DNA from: DATKHR01 sp036557365
GTDB lineage: Bacteria; Acidobacteriota; Vicinamibacteria; Vicinamibacterales; CAVVIG01
Reading direction: 5' to 3'
NCBI GenBank assembly: GCA_036557365.1
Contig: DATBHR010000099.1
Span: forward strand, 1 to 64,000
Length of the DNA: 64,000 nt
Position 1 is the first letter of the stretch. Each line of letters opens with the position of its first letter. The position numbers and the translations under genes were made by a program. This document shows positions 1 through 7,296 of this stretch, piece after piece. The notes beneath the pieces are model-generated. The model was not told the DNA's origin. It saw only the letters and a list, made by a program, of their open reading frames with translations, and did not search any database.

Positions 1-171
1 TCCAGTTTGGAAGAGTCGGACGAGGAAGTCGCCACGGCGTGGGCGGCCGAACTGGAACGGCGTTCACGAGACGCCGCTGCAGGTCGCGTTCAGACGACCA
101 GCTGGGACGCCGCGCGCGCCGAGATCCTGAAGGAACTCGAACAGCGACGTGCGTCTCGAACTGCATCCTGA
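1..171 (+). CDS. Partial antitoxin of the addiction-module (Unstab_antitox-like) family
   Basis: The frame is open from the first base of the window and stops with TGA at 169-171, leaving the last 56 residues. It is acidic then basic and helix-rich, and ends in a segment reading DAARAEILKELEQRR, typical of the short antitoxins paired with RelE/ParE toxins. The toxin gene starts at 149, inside this gene, in another frame; such overlap is the usual arrangement of translationally coupled pairs. By family knowledge it would bind and neutralise the toxin and repress the operon. The N-terminal part lies outside the window, so the family call rests on context and the tail. Confidence 0.6.
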   Translation, partial: SSLEESDEEVATAWAAELERRSRDAAAGRVQTTSWDAARAEILKELEQRRASRTAS

Positions 172-463
172 GGCGCTGGCCGAGCTCCGAAGCGCAGCAC
201 TCTGGTACGAGGAGCGACGCGCAGGCTTGGGCGACGAATTCATCGGTGAGATTTCGGCTTCCCTCGATCGAGTCAGCGACGCCCCAGAATCCTACCCGGC
301 ATGGCCGGGCACGCGGCCAGAGGGCCCGCTAATCCGGAAGGCGACCGCTCAACGGTTCCCCTACGTGATCGCGTTCGAAAAGCACGAGCATCACGTGCTC
401 GTTCTCGCGATCGCACACGCCAAGCGCCGGCCGCTCTACTGGTTCACGCGCACGAACCCTTGA
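149..463 (+). CDS. RelE/ParE-family toxin
   Basis: This 104-residue basic protein begins with GTG inside the antitoxin gene. The opening MRLELHPEALAELRSAALWY followed by ERRAGLGDEF is the conserved N-terminal helix pattern of the RelE/ParE superfamily. Near the C-terminus, IRKATAQRFPYVIAFEK and VLVLAIAHAKRRPLYW form the strand, Arg-Phe and His/Arg-Arg pattern of the family. Members are either ribosome-dependent mRNA interferases (RelE) or gyrase poisons (ParE), and the sequence alone does not tell which. The length is normal and the frame intact, so the pair may be active if the antitoxin upstream is whole. Confidence 0.85.
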   Translation: MRLELHPEALAELRSAALWYEERRAGLGDEFIGEISASLDRVSDAPESYPAWPGTRPEGPLIRKATAQRFPYVIAFEKHEHHVLVLAIAHAKRRPLYWFTRTNP

Positions 464-578
464 AAAAGATCATGGATCAAGAGAACGCTCCAACCTTCGT
501 AGCTCTTTCACCATGCGCAGTGTGCAACATAGAAGCCGGGATTTGCTTCTTGAAGAATCCGTGGTCGCCGAACCATAA

Positions 579-1031
579 GTGCTGCAACCGATGATGACTG
601 ACGTTAGCGTCAAGCGATGCCTCTGGTTTTTTCTCGTGTTTTTTCTCGCGGCAATCAGTGAAATCGCGTGCGCCGAGTCCAACTTTGAATTGGCCGGCGA
701 ATCGAGGCTGCCTCGCTGGTTTGCGATTCCAGTAGGGCTGTCGCGTCAGGATGTTACCGTGTCATTGCGGTACTACGCCTGGCCGCCGACCACCGGTTCA
801 GCCACCTTCAAGTTGTGGGACAGTCATGGCCGCAAACTCGCAGAACGTTCCGCGCCCCTCACGGGACACGGACCGCGCACCCTGGGGCCAGATCCGTATC
901 CATCCTACGAAGTCATCACTTACAATGGCACTAGTGAGGTCATTGAGCAGAAACGTCCCGAAGCACTCTTTTACATTTCAGACGACCCGATCGTAAGAGA
1001 GAAGTTAGGTGTGACTGCTAGCCCTCATTGA
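579..1031 (+). CDS. Putative exported hypothetical protein
   Basis: I do not recognise a family. The frame opens at a GTG, but the ATGs at 591 or 594 are equally plausible starts. From there a basic segment (VSVKR) is followed by a hydrophobic stretch with a small-residue end (IACAES), which fits a signal peptide cut near residue 30-33. The mature part of about 118 residues is rich in beta-prone stretches such as DVTVSLRYYAW and EALFYISDDP, suggesting a small secreted beta protein. Base composition is lower in GC than the core genes of the window, in keeping with the accessory character of the region. No neighbour gives a function. Confidence 0.5.
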   Translation: MLQPMMTDVSVKRCLWFFLVFFLAAISEIACAESNFELAGESRLPRWFAIPVGLSRQDVTVSLRYYAWPPTTGSATFKLWDSHGRKLAERSAPLTGHGPRTLGPDPYPSYEVITYNGTSEVIEQKRPEALFYISDDPIVREKLGVTASPH

Positions 1032-1068
1032 CCGCATCTCGCGGACTGCAACACCACCGTCTGGATCA

Positions 1069-1128
1069 CTCCGATCTGCCTCAACCACTGGATCAGTTGG
1101 TTCCAACTGGCGCTGGTCTGGTCCACCA
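1069..1128. repeat. 60-bp dispersed repeat with a dyad core, copy 1
   Basis: These 60 bases match 10239-10298 at 48 positions without gaps. The core is a dyad, CAGTTGG-TT-CCAACTG at 1094-1109, followed by a block reading CTGGTCCACCA. The next block, AATCCGCACC, is also found after copy 2, but there it is pushed about 30 bp further away by an extra segment. Each copy borders foreign DNA: a toxin remnant here and an insertion sequence at copy 2. It could be a scar, an end or a target site of a mobile element. Confidence 0.6.
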
Positions 1129-1184
1129 ACCACAAATCCGCACCCGCGATGTGAAAGGCCGAATTCCCTGTTGCGAGGCCAGTA

Positions 1185-1495
1185 GTGCAACCGACCGTAT
1201 TGTTGGCGCTGGTCGTCCGTGCTTTTTCGCCGATCGCCACGCCGATCTTGGGGTACGCCCACCAGTTTGATGATCTATCGCGTTTGCCGAACGATGTCGA
1301 TTGGGCTGTGATGCCTGTCAGACAGTGGGGCGGTGATGCGGAGTTGAAAGAAAAGCGCCAAGCCGAGTTTCTAGTCCATGAGTGGTGCCCGGGGAGGCCT
1401 TCACCGAGAGCCGCGCGATGGTCCAGGTCGTTCAGGCTGCCATAGCGAATTGTGCCCATAATGCGAAGCGGAAAATGGAGGGAAAAAGCTACTGA
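1185..1495 (+). pseudogene. Decayed DarT-like (DUF4433) toxin remnant
   Basis: From 1185 to about 1392 one frame reads a tail typical of DarT single-stranded-DNA thymidine ADP-ribosyltransferases: FDDLSRLPNDVDWAVM, then KEKRQAEFLVHEW, where the family has a DxIDW segment and a KRRQAEFLVH segment. At about 1392-1394 the frame shifts. The second frame runs from 1394 (EAFTESRAMVQ) to a TGA at 1493-1495, about where a DarT would end. The N-terminal catalytic part is not recognisable upstream; the 60-bp repeat lies there instead. No DarG antitoxin macrodomain is visible. I infer a dead remnant; identification is by motif recall only. Confidence 0.45.
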
Positions 1496-1627
1496 ACTTC
1501 TGTCAGCAAAACCCTGTTTTTTTGCGCGCTTGTAGGTGGCCTCGGCATCACGGCGGTGCAGCCGGAACTTGGTCCGGCACTCCTACCGGCATTCATGACG
1601 GGTAGTCGTTAACATTGGAGTTCACTT

Positions 1628-1864
1628 ATGGGTGTGAGCAATAGATTCGCTTTGTACGAGCAAAAGGCGAATATCCTCCAAGCAATCGCGCAACGGTATG
1701 CGGCTGATTCGATTGAGCATCAAGTCCTAAAAGAAGCGGCATTCGCCCTTTGTTTTGCATTGACGGAAAAGAGCGCGGAGTTCGCCACCTATCTGGAAAA
1801 TACGACTAGCTCGCTATCCGACGACGAAAAAAGCAGATTGAAATCGCTCGGTTTTGATAAGTGA
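1628..1864 (+). CDS. Small hypothetical protein upstream of an RHS fragment
   Basis: This is a 78-residue protein with ATG preceded by GGAG at about 1615-1618, a well placed ribosome binding site. It is predicted to be helical (QKANILQAIAQRYAA, HQVLKEAAFALCFAL) and ends in a lysine-rich tail with SDDEKSRLKSLGFDK. There is no signal peptide or membrane segment. Codon use is poorer in GC than the window average. I do not recognise the family. Small helical proteins beside RHS coding pieces are often immunity proteins for the toxin tip, but no toxin domain remains here, so that is only a guess. The stop overlaps the start of the RHS-like frame by 11 bases. Confidence 0.5.
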   Translation: MGVSNRFALYEQKANILQAIAQRYAADSIEHQVLKEAAFALCFALTEKSAEFATYLENTTSSLSDDEKSRLKSLGFDK

Positions 1865-2765
1865 CGACGGATGCCTACAACACCTCCAGTTTGTGGATGC
1901 GGCGGGGCGACTGCTCGCGACCACAACCTCGCTGGGTCAGACCAGGCGCACGAGCCTGGACAAGCGGAATCGGACGACGGCGGTCATCGATCCACTCGGC
2001 GGGCAGACCTCGTTCAGCTACGACGCGAACAGCAACCTGACCGCCTTGACCGATGCGCTGACGCACACGACGAGCTATGCCTACGACGACAGCGACCGCG
2101 TCGCTACCCGGACCGATCCGCTCTCGCACGCCGCGTCGTACGGCTACGACGGCAATGACAACCTGACGTCGACGACGGACCGGAAGAGCCAGGTGACGAG
2201 CCGCACCTATGACGCGCTGAACCGACTGCAGGTCGTCACCTTCGACGACAGTTCGACGATCACGTACACCTACGATGCTGGCGACCGGGTGACCGCCATC
2301 GTCGATTCGGCGAACGGGACCATCAACCGGACATACGACGCGCTGGACAGGCTCACGGAGGAGGCGACCGCCGAAGAGACCGTCGACTACACGTATGACG
2401 GCGACGGCCGGCGCGCGACGATGACGGTCGCCGGGCAGACAGCAGTCAGCTATACCTACGACGCGGCACATCGGTTGACGACGATTACGCAGGGAACAGA
2501 CGTCGTCGGCTTCACCTATGACGATGCGAATCAGTTGACCGGCCTGACCTATTCATTGGGAGCGACCACGCTCGGTGATCTCAGTTACACCTACGACCTC
2601 GTCGGTCGGCGACCCGAACGTAGATCGTGGAGGTTGTCGAGGGTGTCATGCGTCATGCCGAAGATCGAGATCGTGTTCCGGCACGACCCGAAAGGCGCCG
2701 ATGGCGGCCAGCGTCCGGCTGTCTGCGCCGTCCAACTCGTGGACTCGGTCGCGGTCAACGACTAG
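1854..2765 (+). pseudogene. Internal fragment of an RHS/YD-repeat protein
   Basis: Codons from about 1887 to 2615 encode roughly eleven YD repeats, seen as SYDANSNLT, YAYDDSDRV, YGYDGNDNLT, RTYDALNRL, YTYDAGDRV, RTYDALDRL, YTYDGDGRR, YTYDAAHRL and FTYDDANQL. These form the beta-cocoon shell of RHS proteins. The frame has no ATG start and no signal or N-terminal RHS part. After SYTYDLVGRR at about 2612 the similarity ends abruptly, and the remaining 50 codons look unrelated. The DPxxGxxG core-border motif and toxin tip are absent. Full RHS proteins exceed 1000 residues, so this is a truncated internal piece left by recombination. Confidence 0.8.
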
Positions 2766-3272
2766 CTCGCGCGCGTCACTTCGCGGCAAGTCAAGATCCC
2801 GCATTCGCGCGTTCCGCGGATCGCGATCGTCCCGGTCGCGCGGATCGTACACGCGCCATTCGTTGCCGCGATCGCGGGTATCGTGTTCCCGTGGATCACT
2901 CCATCGTGAGTTGGATATCGCTCCTCCTTGCGATAGTGCAGCGGTTGCGTTGTCGGTGAAGACGCCCTGGCAGTTGTTGCCAGAGGTGGTTCAGGAAGGT
3001 GCCCGAAGTGCCGGCCGTTTTGCCGGGCCTTCAACGGCGTGGTCGAGATGAGGAATCCAAGCGCGGGCTCTGATGAGCGCCGGGCGGATTCAGCCTGCGT
3101 GCTGACACGATGCAACGAGGCCGCAGCCCGACCAGACTGCGTCGACCGTTATACGCCTCGGTGAACTGCATCGCAAGCCGCCCGACGCTCGTCCACATTT
3201 GGGCTGCCTGCTCCCCCATCCTAGCGGCGTCATTGAGCACGGGAACCGCAGACTACGCGATCGCAGGGGCGA
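2766..3272. other. 507-bp gap without a supported gene
   Basis: No convincing reading frame was found. Bases 2790-2910 are a low-complexity run rich in TCGCG and CGATCG that encodes only Arg/Ser-rich peptides. A short dyad, CTGGCA-GTTGT-TGCCAG, lies at 2967-2983 but has no T-run, so I do not call it a terminator. Confidence 0.5.
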
Positions 3273-3737
3273 CTATCGACGAACCTTTTCAATGATTCTC
3301 ACTTCGGGTCCGCGGGAGATCTTCGCAATGAAGCCGTTTGCCGCGTGCTGCCGGCATAGGCGCGTCATGGCGCGTACGGCAGACAGAATGAGAGAAGCGG
3401 CCTCGTCGCCGGTCAACGACGAGGACGTGATGCTGAAGAAACGGAGCTTCGCGGCGAGGACGGCTTGTTTCTCGAGCTGGTTGTATCGAATTCGATCGTC
3501 ACGAGTGATAACCACCCATCGATTGGCTCCTGCTTCGCCCAACCAGACAACATCCTGCGTTCCTTGAGGAAACAGTTCATCGTGAACGCGGACATCAAGC
3601 CCAGCGGCCCGCAAAGCTTCGGGCACCTTTTTGCGGCCGAGAGATCGATCGATGAAGAATACGAGGGGCTCAGGCAGCTTTCGCCGGCTGGAGCTCGCAG
3701 CGGACGGCTTCTTCGATGTTGAGCGGCTCCTCGCCAT
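3273..3737 (-). CDS. PIN-like toxin of the VapC45 type
   Basis: The 154-residue product starts at an ATG at 3737, within the 3' end of the partner gene. After a basic tail, FFIDRSLGRKKVPEAL supplies the first PIN-like acidic residue. Then come VRVHDELFP and a WVVITRDDRIRY segment, the conserved TRD motif of VapC45/DUF5615-type PIN-like domains. The family consists of metal-dependent RNases; the target RNA is unknown. Overlap with the upstream gene is 68 bp, much longer than usual, so the true start may be further in. The pairing with a DUF433-type antitoxin supports the call. Confidence 0.75.
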   Translation of the reverse strand: MARSRSTSKKPSAASSSRRKLPEPLVFFIDRSLGRKKVPEALRAAGLDVRVHDELFPQGTQDVVWLGEAGANRWVVITRDDRIRYNQLEKQAVLAAKLRFFSITSSSLTGDEAASLILSAVRAMTRLCRQHAANGFIAKISRGPEVRIIEKVRR

Positions 3738-4425
3738 AGTCTTCAGCGAGATCAGCGATCGACTCGCCCGCCTTGTACCGATCCGCTATCACGGCGGTCG
3801 GCACCGCCGACACCTTTAGAATAGGCCGGCCGAACTCCACCCGCGGATCCATCGCGACCACTCGGGGCTGCGAGGCTTCTTCAGCAGGACTCTGTCGACT
3901 GCGCGTAAACGGATAGAGGCGCGCGACGAATCCGTCCTTGTCCCAGTCCACCCGCTGAAGATGCAAGCCAATTAGATCACGCATCGCGAGTTGGCCGTGC
4001 CTGGATGCATTGATCACATCCTTGAGGCCCGCCGCTTCAACGAAAAGGTGTTTGCCGTCCGTGAGCATCTCGTGGTGAACCAGCGGATGCTGAGTCCGGA
4101 AGTGCTCGCGCAGGTAATTGACGGCACGCCGAATCTGCGGCAGTTCGACCTGATATTGGCGCCGCAGGGCGTCCAGGACATGCGCTTCGGTGAGGTTGCT
4201 GAATGATAGCCGGGCGTTCGCCGAATCTGCGAGTTCGATGACCGGGTCAGATCGGCGGTGTGCGCCGGACCGCAACGGGTACGAGCGTCCGGAAACCCAG
4301 GAACGAAGCGTGTTCTCGGGAATCTGCAGGTACCGCGAGGCTTCGAACACCGAGTACAGGGGTACTTCCAGGACTTGAGGTCCCGAGTACAACTGCTCCA
4401 GGTTCCGACGTCTGGTGACGGCCAC
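3670..4425 (-). CDS. VapB45-like antitoxin with DUF433 C-terminus
   Basis: This 251-residue protein has a GTG start (AVTRRRNLEQL). An N-terminal helix-turn-helix-like segment, VFEASRYLQIPENTLRSWV (about residues 28-46), resembles MerR-type DNA-binding domains. A middle region, SFSNLTEAHVLDALRRQY, leads to a DUF433 domain at about 185-245 with the typical FGRPILKVSAVPTAVIADRY and ESIADLAEDYG pattern. Proteins of this build are the antitoxins of VapC45-type PIN-like toxins, which is the gene that follows. By family knowledge it binds DNA through the N-terminus to autoregulate and binds the toxin through the C-terminus. The frame is intact and the length is usual. Confidence 0.75.
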   Translation of the reverse strand: MAVTRRRNLEQLYSGPQVLEVPLYSVFEASRYLQIPENTLRSWVSGRSYPLRSGAHRRSDPVIELADSANARLSFSNLTEAHVLDALRRQYQVELPQIRRAVNYLREHFRTQHPLVHHEMLTDGKHLFVEAAGLKDVINASRHGQLAMRDLIGLHLQRVDWDKDGFVARLYPFTRSRQSPAEEASQPRVVAMDPRVEFGRPILKVSAVPTAVIADRYKAGESIADLAEDYGEEPLNIEEAVRCELQPAKAA

Positions 4426-4536
4426 GCGCCAATCCTAACTCGTCGTCAGCAACGGCACAAATCGCCAGCGTACCCGCCCGTTGGTCACCCGTTTGGCGGA
4501 GCCGTTGCGGCGTACCGACAGGCAACGAATCAGTCA

Positions 4537-5505
4537 TCATGCGGCACACGCTTGGTCGCGGTCGCCCAACGACTGACGGCACAGATCGAATGCGGCATCC
4601 CGCCAGTACGAATATTTGAACTTGAAACCATGCTCGAGCAATCTGGCGGGAACAACTCGTCGGCTCTTGAGAATGAGTTCGGTTTCCGTGCGCATGAAGA
4701 CAGCGCCGATCTCGAGCATCCACTTCATTGCAGGCAGGCCGAGCGGAACGCCACACGCCTCGCGAAGTATCTGCATGAACTCTGCATTCGGCAAGGGGTT
4801 TGGCGCCGCGATGTTCACGGCTCCTTCGACGTCATCGTGGTCGATCAACCATCTAACCGCCGCGATGAAGTCCTCGTAGTGAACCCACGACATGAACTGT
4901 CGTCCGTCACCTGCACTGCCGCCGAGGCCGTGGCGTACCAAGGCGAGGAGCGTGTCGAACACGCCTCCAGCGTCCGGACTTAACGTCATTGCAGACCGAA
5001 GTGCAACCTTCCGAGTTCCATCAACAACCTGTTCTTCGAAGGCGCCCTCCCATGCCTGCGCGACGTCAATGCTGAATCGCCAAGTGTCTGGTGCGTCAGG
5101 TTCCTGGCCACCAAGAATTCCTGAGTACTCGTCGTTCGGACTGTCGTACCGGTGCGCATAAATCGTCGCGGTGCTCGCCTGCAGCCACACGCGTGGCTTG
5201 CATGTCGCCGCCGCGATTGCCTGTCCAACGACACGTGTCGACAACACACGCGATTGCATGATCTCGGCTCGATTCGCTGCCGTGTACCGGCAGTTGACGC
5301 TGCGGCCGGCCAAATTGATCACGACATCGCAGCCATCGATTTCGCGTTGCCACTTGCCTAGGGTCGCGCCATCCCATGCGACCACCCGCCACAGACTGCG
5401 CTGCGGTTGTCGGCTGAGCACGACGACATCGTGGCCTCCGCGGTGAAACGCTCTCGCCAAGATCGTGCCGACCTGTCCGGCCCCACCTGGAATGACGATC
5501 TTCAT
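4537..5505 (-). CDS. TIGR01777-family NAD(P)-dependent epimerase/dehydratase (SDR39U1-like)
   Basis: The 322-residue protein begins with MKIVIPGGAGQVG, an SDR nucleotide-binding GxxGxxG motif at residues 7-13, and GGGGAG stands just before the ATG. DVVINLAGRSVNCRY and the active-site-like segment ASTATIYAHRYDSPNDEY match the TIGR01777 family rather than classical sugar epimerases. The C-terminal half (FMSWVHYEDFIAAVRWLI, NIAAPNPLPNAEFM) also follows the family. Substrate is unknown. It is the second gene of a minus-strand pair, 14 bp after the DCC gene, and is divergent from a TetR operon that carries other proteins often found with this family. Confidence 0.85.
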   Translation of the reverse strand: MKIVIPGGAGQVGTILARAFHRGGHDVVVLSRQPQRSLWRVVAWDGATLGKWQREIDGCDVVINLAGRSVNCRYTAANRAEIMQSRVLSTRVVGQAIAAATCKPRVWLQASTATIYAHRYDSPNDEYSGILGGQEPDAPDTWRFSIDVAQAWEGAFEEQVVDGTRKVALRSAMTLSPDAGGVFDTLLALVRHGLGGSAGDGRQFMSWVHYEDFIAAVRWLIDHDDVEGAVNIAAPNPLPNAEFMQILREACGVPLGLPAMKWMLEIGAVFMRTETELILKSRRVVPARLLEHGFKFKYSYWRDAAFDLCRQSLGDRDQACAA

Positions 5506-5519
5506 ACGGCTCTCCCCGT

Positions 5520-5969
5520 TCACTCGACGAATCGGTCCCGGAATTCCCGCCGCGGCGCAAGACACTGCTCGAAGCGGCCGAACACCCGATACCGGTTTCG
5601 GGCAACGACGTTGTAAGCGCGATCCAGCAGCGCGCTTGGCAGGACGCGCGCAATGATTGCCGCCTTCCACGGCCAACCAAGCTGGCCTGCGACGAAGAGC
5701 GCTGCTTGGCTCTTAGCAAAAATCTGGCTGTGACGCGTCCGGTAGTTTGCCAAAACGTAAAACGACGTCAGTTCCGTGGGGTCGCCGCCGACATCTTCAA
5801 CCACCGAGCGGCCAGTTGCGCTCTGCAGCGAAGCGAACGCGAACACGCCGCGCCGGTCATGGGGGAGAAGGAACTGGAGCAGGCTGCTGCACAGCCCACA
5901 CACCCCGTCGTAGAGCACGAGGTGAGCGCCTCCCCCAGCGGATGCAGGTTGCATCAGTGAATCAGCCAT
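5520..5969 (-). CDS. DCC-family thiol-disulfide oxidoreductase-like protein (DUF393)
   Basis: The product has 149 residues with the hallmark YDGVCGLC at about 20-27, where CxxC resembles the thioredoxin active site. VFAFASLQS, LTSFYVLAN, AALFVAGQLGWPWKA and the tail NRYRVFGRF complete the DCC pattern. The protein appears cytoplasmic; no signal peptide. Redox function is inferred from CxxC and is not established for the family. It is the first gene of a two-gene unit with the epimerase. The start codon lies only 12 bp from the tetR start, so the palindrome at 5979-5998 probably controls both directions. A paralogue lies at 50182-50631. Confidence 0.85.
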   Translation of the reverse strand: MADSLMQPASAGGGAHLVLYDGVCGLCSSLLQFLLPHDRRGVFAFASLQSATGRSVVEDVGGDPTELTSFYVLANYRTRHSQIFAKSQAALFVAGQLGWPWKAAIIARVLPSALLDRAYNVVARNRYRVFGRFEQCLAPRREFRDRFVE

Positions 5970-5978
5970 GCTCTAATA

Positions 5979-5998
5979 TTAATGAACATGTTCACTAA
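5979..5998. promoter_or_regulatory. Probable TetR operator, palindrome over the tetR start codon
   Basis: The 20-bp sequence TTAATGAACATGTTCACTAA is symmetric at 18 positions with a perfect 12-bp core, TGAACATGTTCA. Size and symmetry are typical of operators bound by TetR dimers. It covers the ATG at 5982 and the alternative ATG at 5988 and lies 10 bp upstream of the divergent DCC gene, so one bound repressor could block both. This is inferred from position and symmetry. Confidence 0.65.
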
Positions 5999-6701
5999 AA
6001 ATATCAAGCCGCGAAAACGGGGCCGTCCGGCCGGTCCAACGGCTCAGGGCGCCGCAGCGAGAGACCGCCTGTACGCGACGGCGACGCAGTTGATCGCCGC
6101 CCGCGGCTATGAAGCGACGACCCTTCGGGACATCGCCAAGGAAGCGGGGGTCAGTGTCGGCCTTCTGTATCGCTACTTCCCAAGCAAACAGGCTGTCGTC
6201 ATCGCGCTCTATGACCAACTGTCATCGGAGTACGCGCAGCAGACGGCGAGTATTCCGTCCGGTCGATGGCGAGACCGTTTCATCTTCGCCCTGAAGACCA
6301 GCCTCGATGTCCTCGAGCCGCATCAGATGGCGCTCCGGGCTCTGACGCCTGTCATGGTTGGCGACCCTGAAGAAGGCATCTTCTCCCCGAGCACGGCGTT
6401 CTCCCGCCTTCGCGTCCAGCGGGTGTTCGAGCAGGTTGTCGCCGAGTCGAGTGATGCCCCGAAACAGCCACTTACCGAAGCGCTCGGGCGTCTCTTGTAT
6501 CTCGTCCACCTGGCAGTGCTCCTGTGGTGGCTACTGGACAAGAGTCCGAATCAGCGCGCGACCGCGTCGCTGGTGTTACTGACCCAGCAACTCCTGCCCT
6601 CCGCGGGGCTGGCGCTTCGTGTTCCGCCGGTTCGCAAGTTCGTGATCTCCGTCGACGAACTGGTTCGTGAGGCCCTGTTCGGCAGCCCAGTCTCTGCCTG
6701 A
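5982..6701 (+). CDS. TetR/AcrR-family transcriptional regulator
   Basis: The 239-residue protein has a basic N-terminal arm (KNIKPRKRGRPAGP) and a TetR helix-turn-helix at about residues 28-75: ATQLIAARGYEATTLRDIA, EAGVSVGLLYRYFPSKQAV. The C-terminal ligand-binding part is all-helical and hydrophobic. The ATG at 5982 sits inside a palindrome; ATG at 5988 gives a product two residues shorter and is equally possible. No clear ribosome binding site precedes either, so the mRNA may be nearly leaderless. It heads a co-directional run with DUF1990, SRPBCC-DoxX and DUF4166 genes with a 7-bp gap then 4-bp overlaps, and is divergent from DCC-epimerase. It likely represses the whole cluster; the inducer is unknown. 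Confidence 0.9.
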   Translation: MNMFTKNIKPRKRGRPAGPTAQGAAARDRLYATATQLIAARGYEATTLRDIAKEAGVSVGLLYRYFPSKQAVVIALYDQLSSEYAQQTASIPSGRWRDRFIFALKTSLDVLEPHQMALRALTPVMVGDPEEGIFSPSTAFSRLRVQRVFEQVVAESSDAPKQPLTEALGRLLYLVHLAVLLWWLLDKSPNQRATASLVLLTQQLLPSAGLALRVPPVRKFVISVDELVREALFGSPVSA

Positions 6702-6708
6702 GGCATCG

Positions 6709-7296
6709 ATGTTCCTGGCTCGACGTCCAACTCGTAGCGTCATCGATCGATTCATCCGCGAATCGCAGGACCTGCCGCTGTCGTACGGACCAATCGGAAT
6801 CGTCCGAACCCGGACGATCGGTCAGGACGTCGACGAGGTGACTGTCACCATCGGGCGGGGACAATCCGACTTCGAGCGAGCACGAGCCGCGCTACTCGCA
6901 TGGAAGCAGTTCGACATCGGCTGGGTCGAAACGTTTCCGCGTCAGGCACCTATCGCCTTCGGGACTGTTGTTGCCGTGCTGATCCGACATCTCGGGTTCT
7001 GGTCCTTGAACGGTTGCCGTGTCTTGTACACCGTCGGAAGCCAGGGTGATGTCGCTCGGTTTGGTTTCGCATACGGAACGCTGACGAACCACGCCGAGAG
7101 CGGCGAAGAGCTCTTCGAGGTCTTCCTCGACCCGCGGACGGAGGAAGTTGCGTATCGAATCCGCGCGACTTCTTCACCACAGGCCACGCTCGCCCGATTC
7201 GGCCAGCCAATTGTGCGTTCGCTTCAAAAGCGATTCCGAGATCACTCAGTGGCTGCGATGAAAGTGGCAACACGCTCCAACGGCGTTCAAGCATGA
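6709..7296 (+). CDS. DUF1990 family protein
   Basis: The 195-residue protein follows tetR by 7 bp. It carries the DUF1990 pattern: an N-terminal LSYGPIGIVRT, the segment GQSDFERARAALLAWKQF at about residues 50-67 and the strongly conserved RFGFAYGTLTNHAESGEELF at about 125-144, then a C-terminal FGQPIVRSLQKRF. The fold is expected to be beta-rich; no enzymatic role is established for the family. There is no signal peptide. Its stop overlaps the next start by 4 bp, so translation is coupled to the SRPBCC-DoxX gene. Function can only be guessed from the operon. Confidence 0.85.
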   Translation: MFLARRPTRSVIDRFIRESQDLPLSYGPIGIVRTRTIGQDVDEVTVTIGRGQSDFERARAALLAWKQFDIGWVETFPRQAPIAFGTVVAVLIRHLGFWSLNGCRVLYTVGSQGDVARFGFAYGTLTNHAESGEELFEVFLDPRTEEVAYRIRATSSPQATLARFGQPIVRSLQKRFRDHSVAAMKVATRSNGVQA

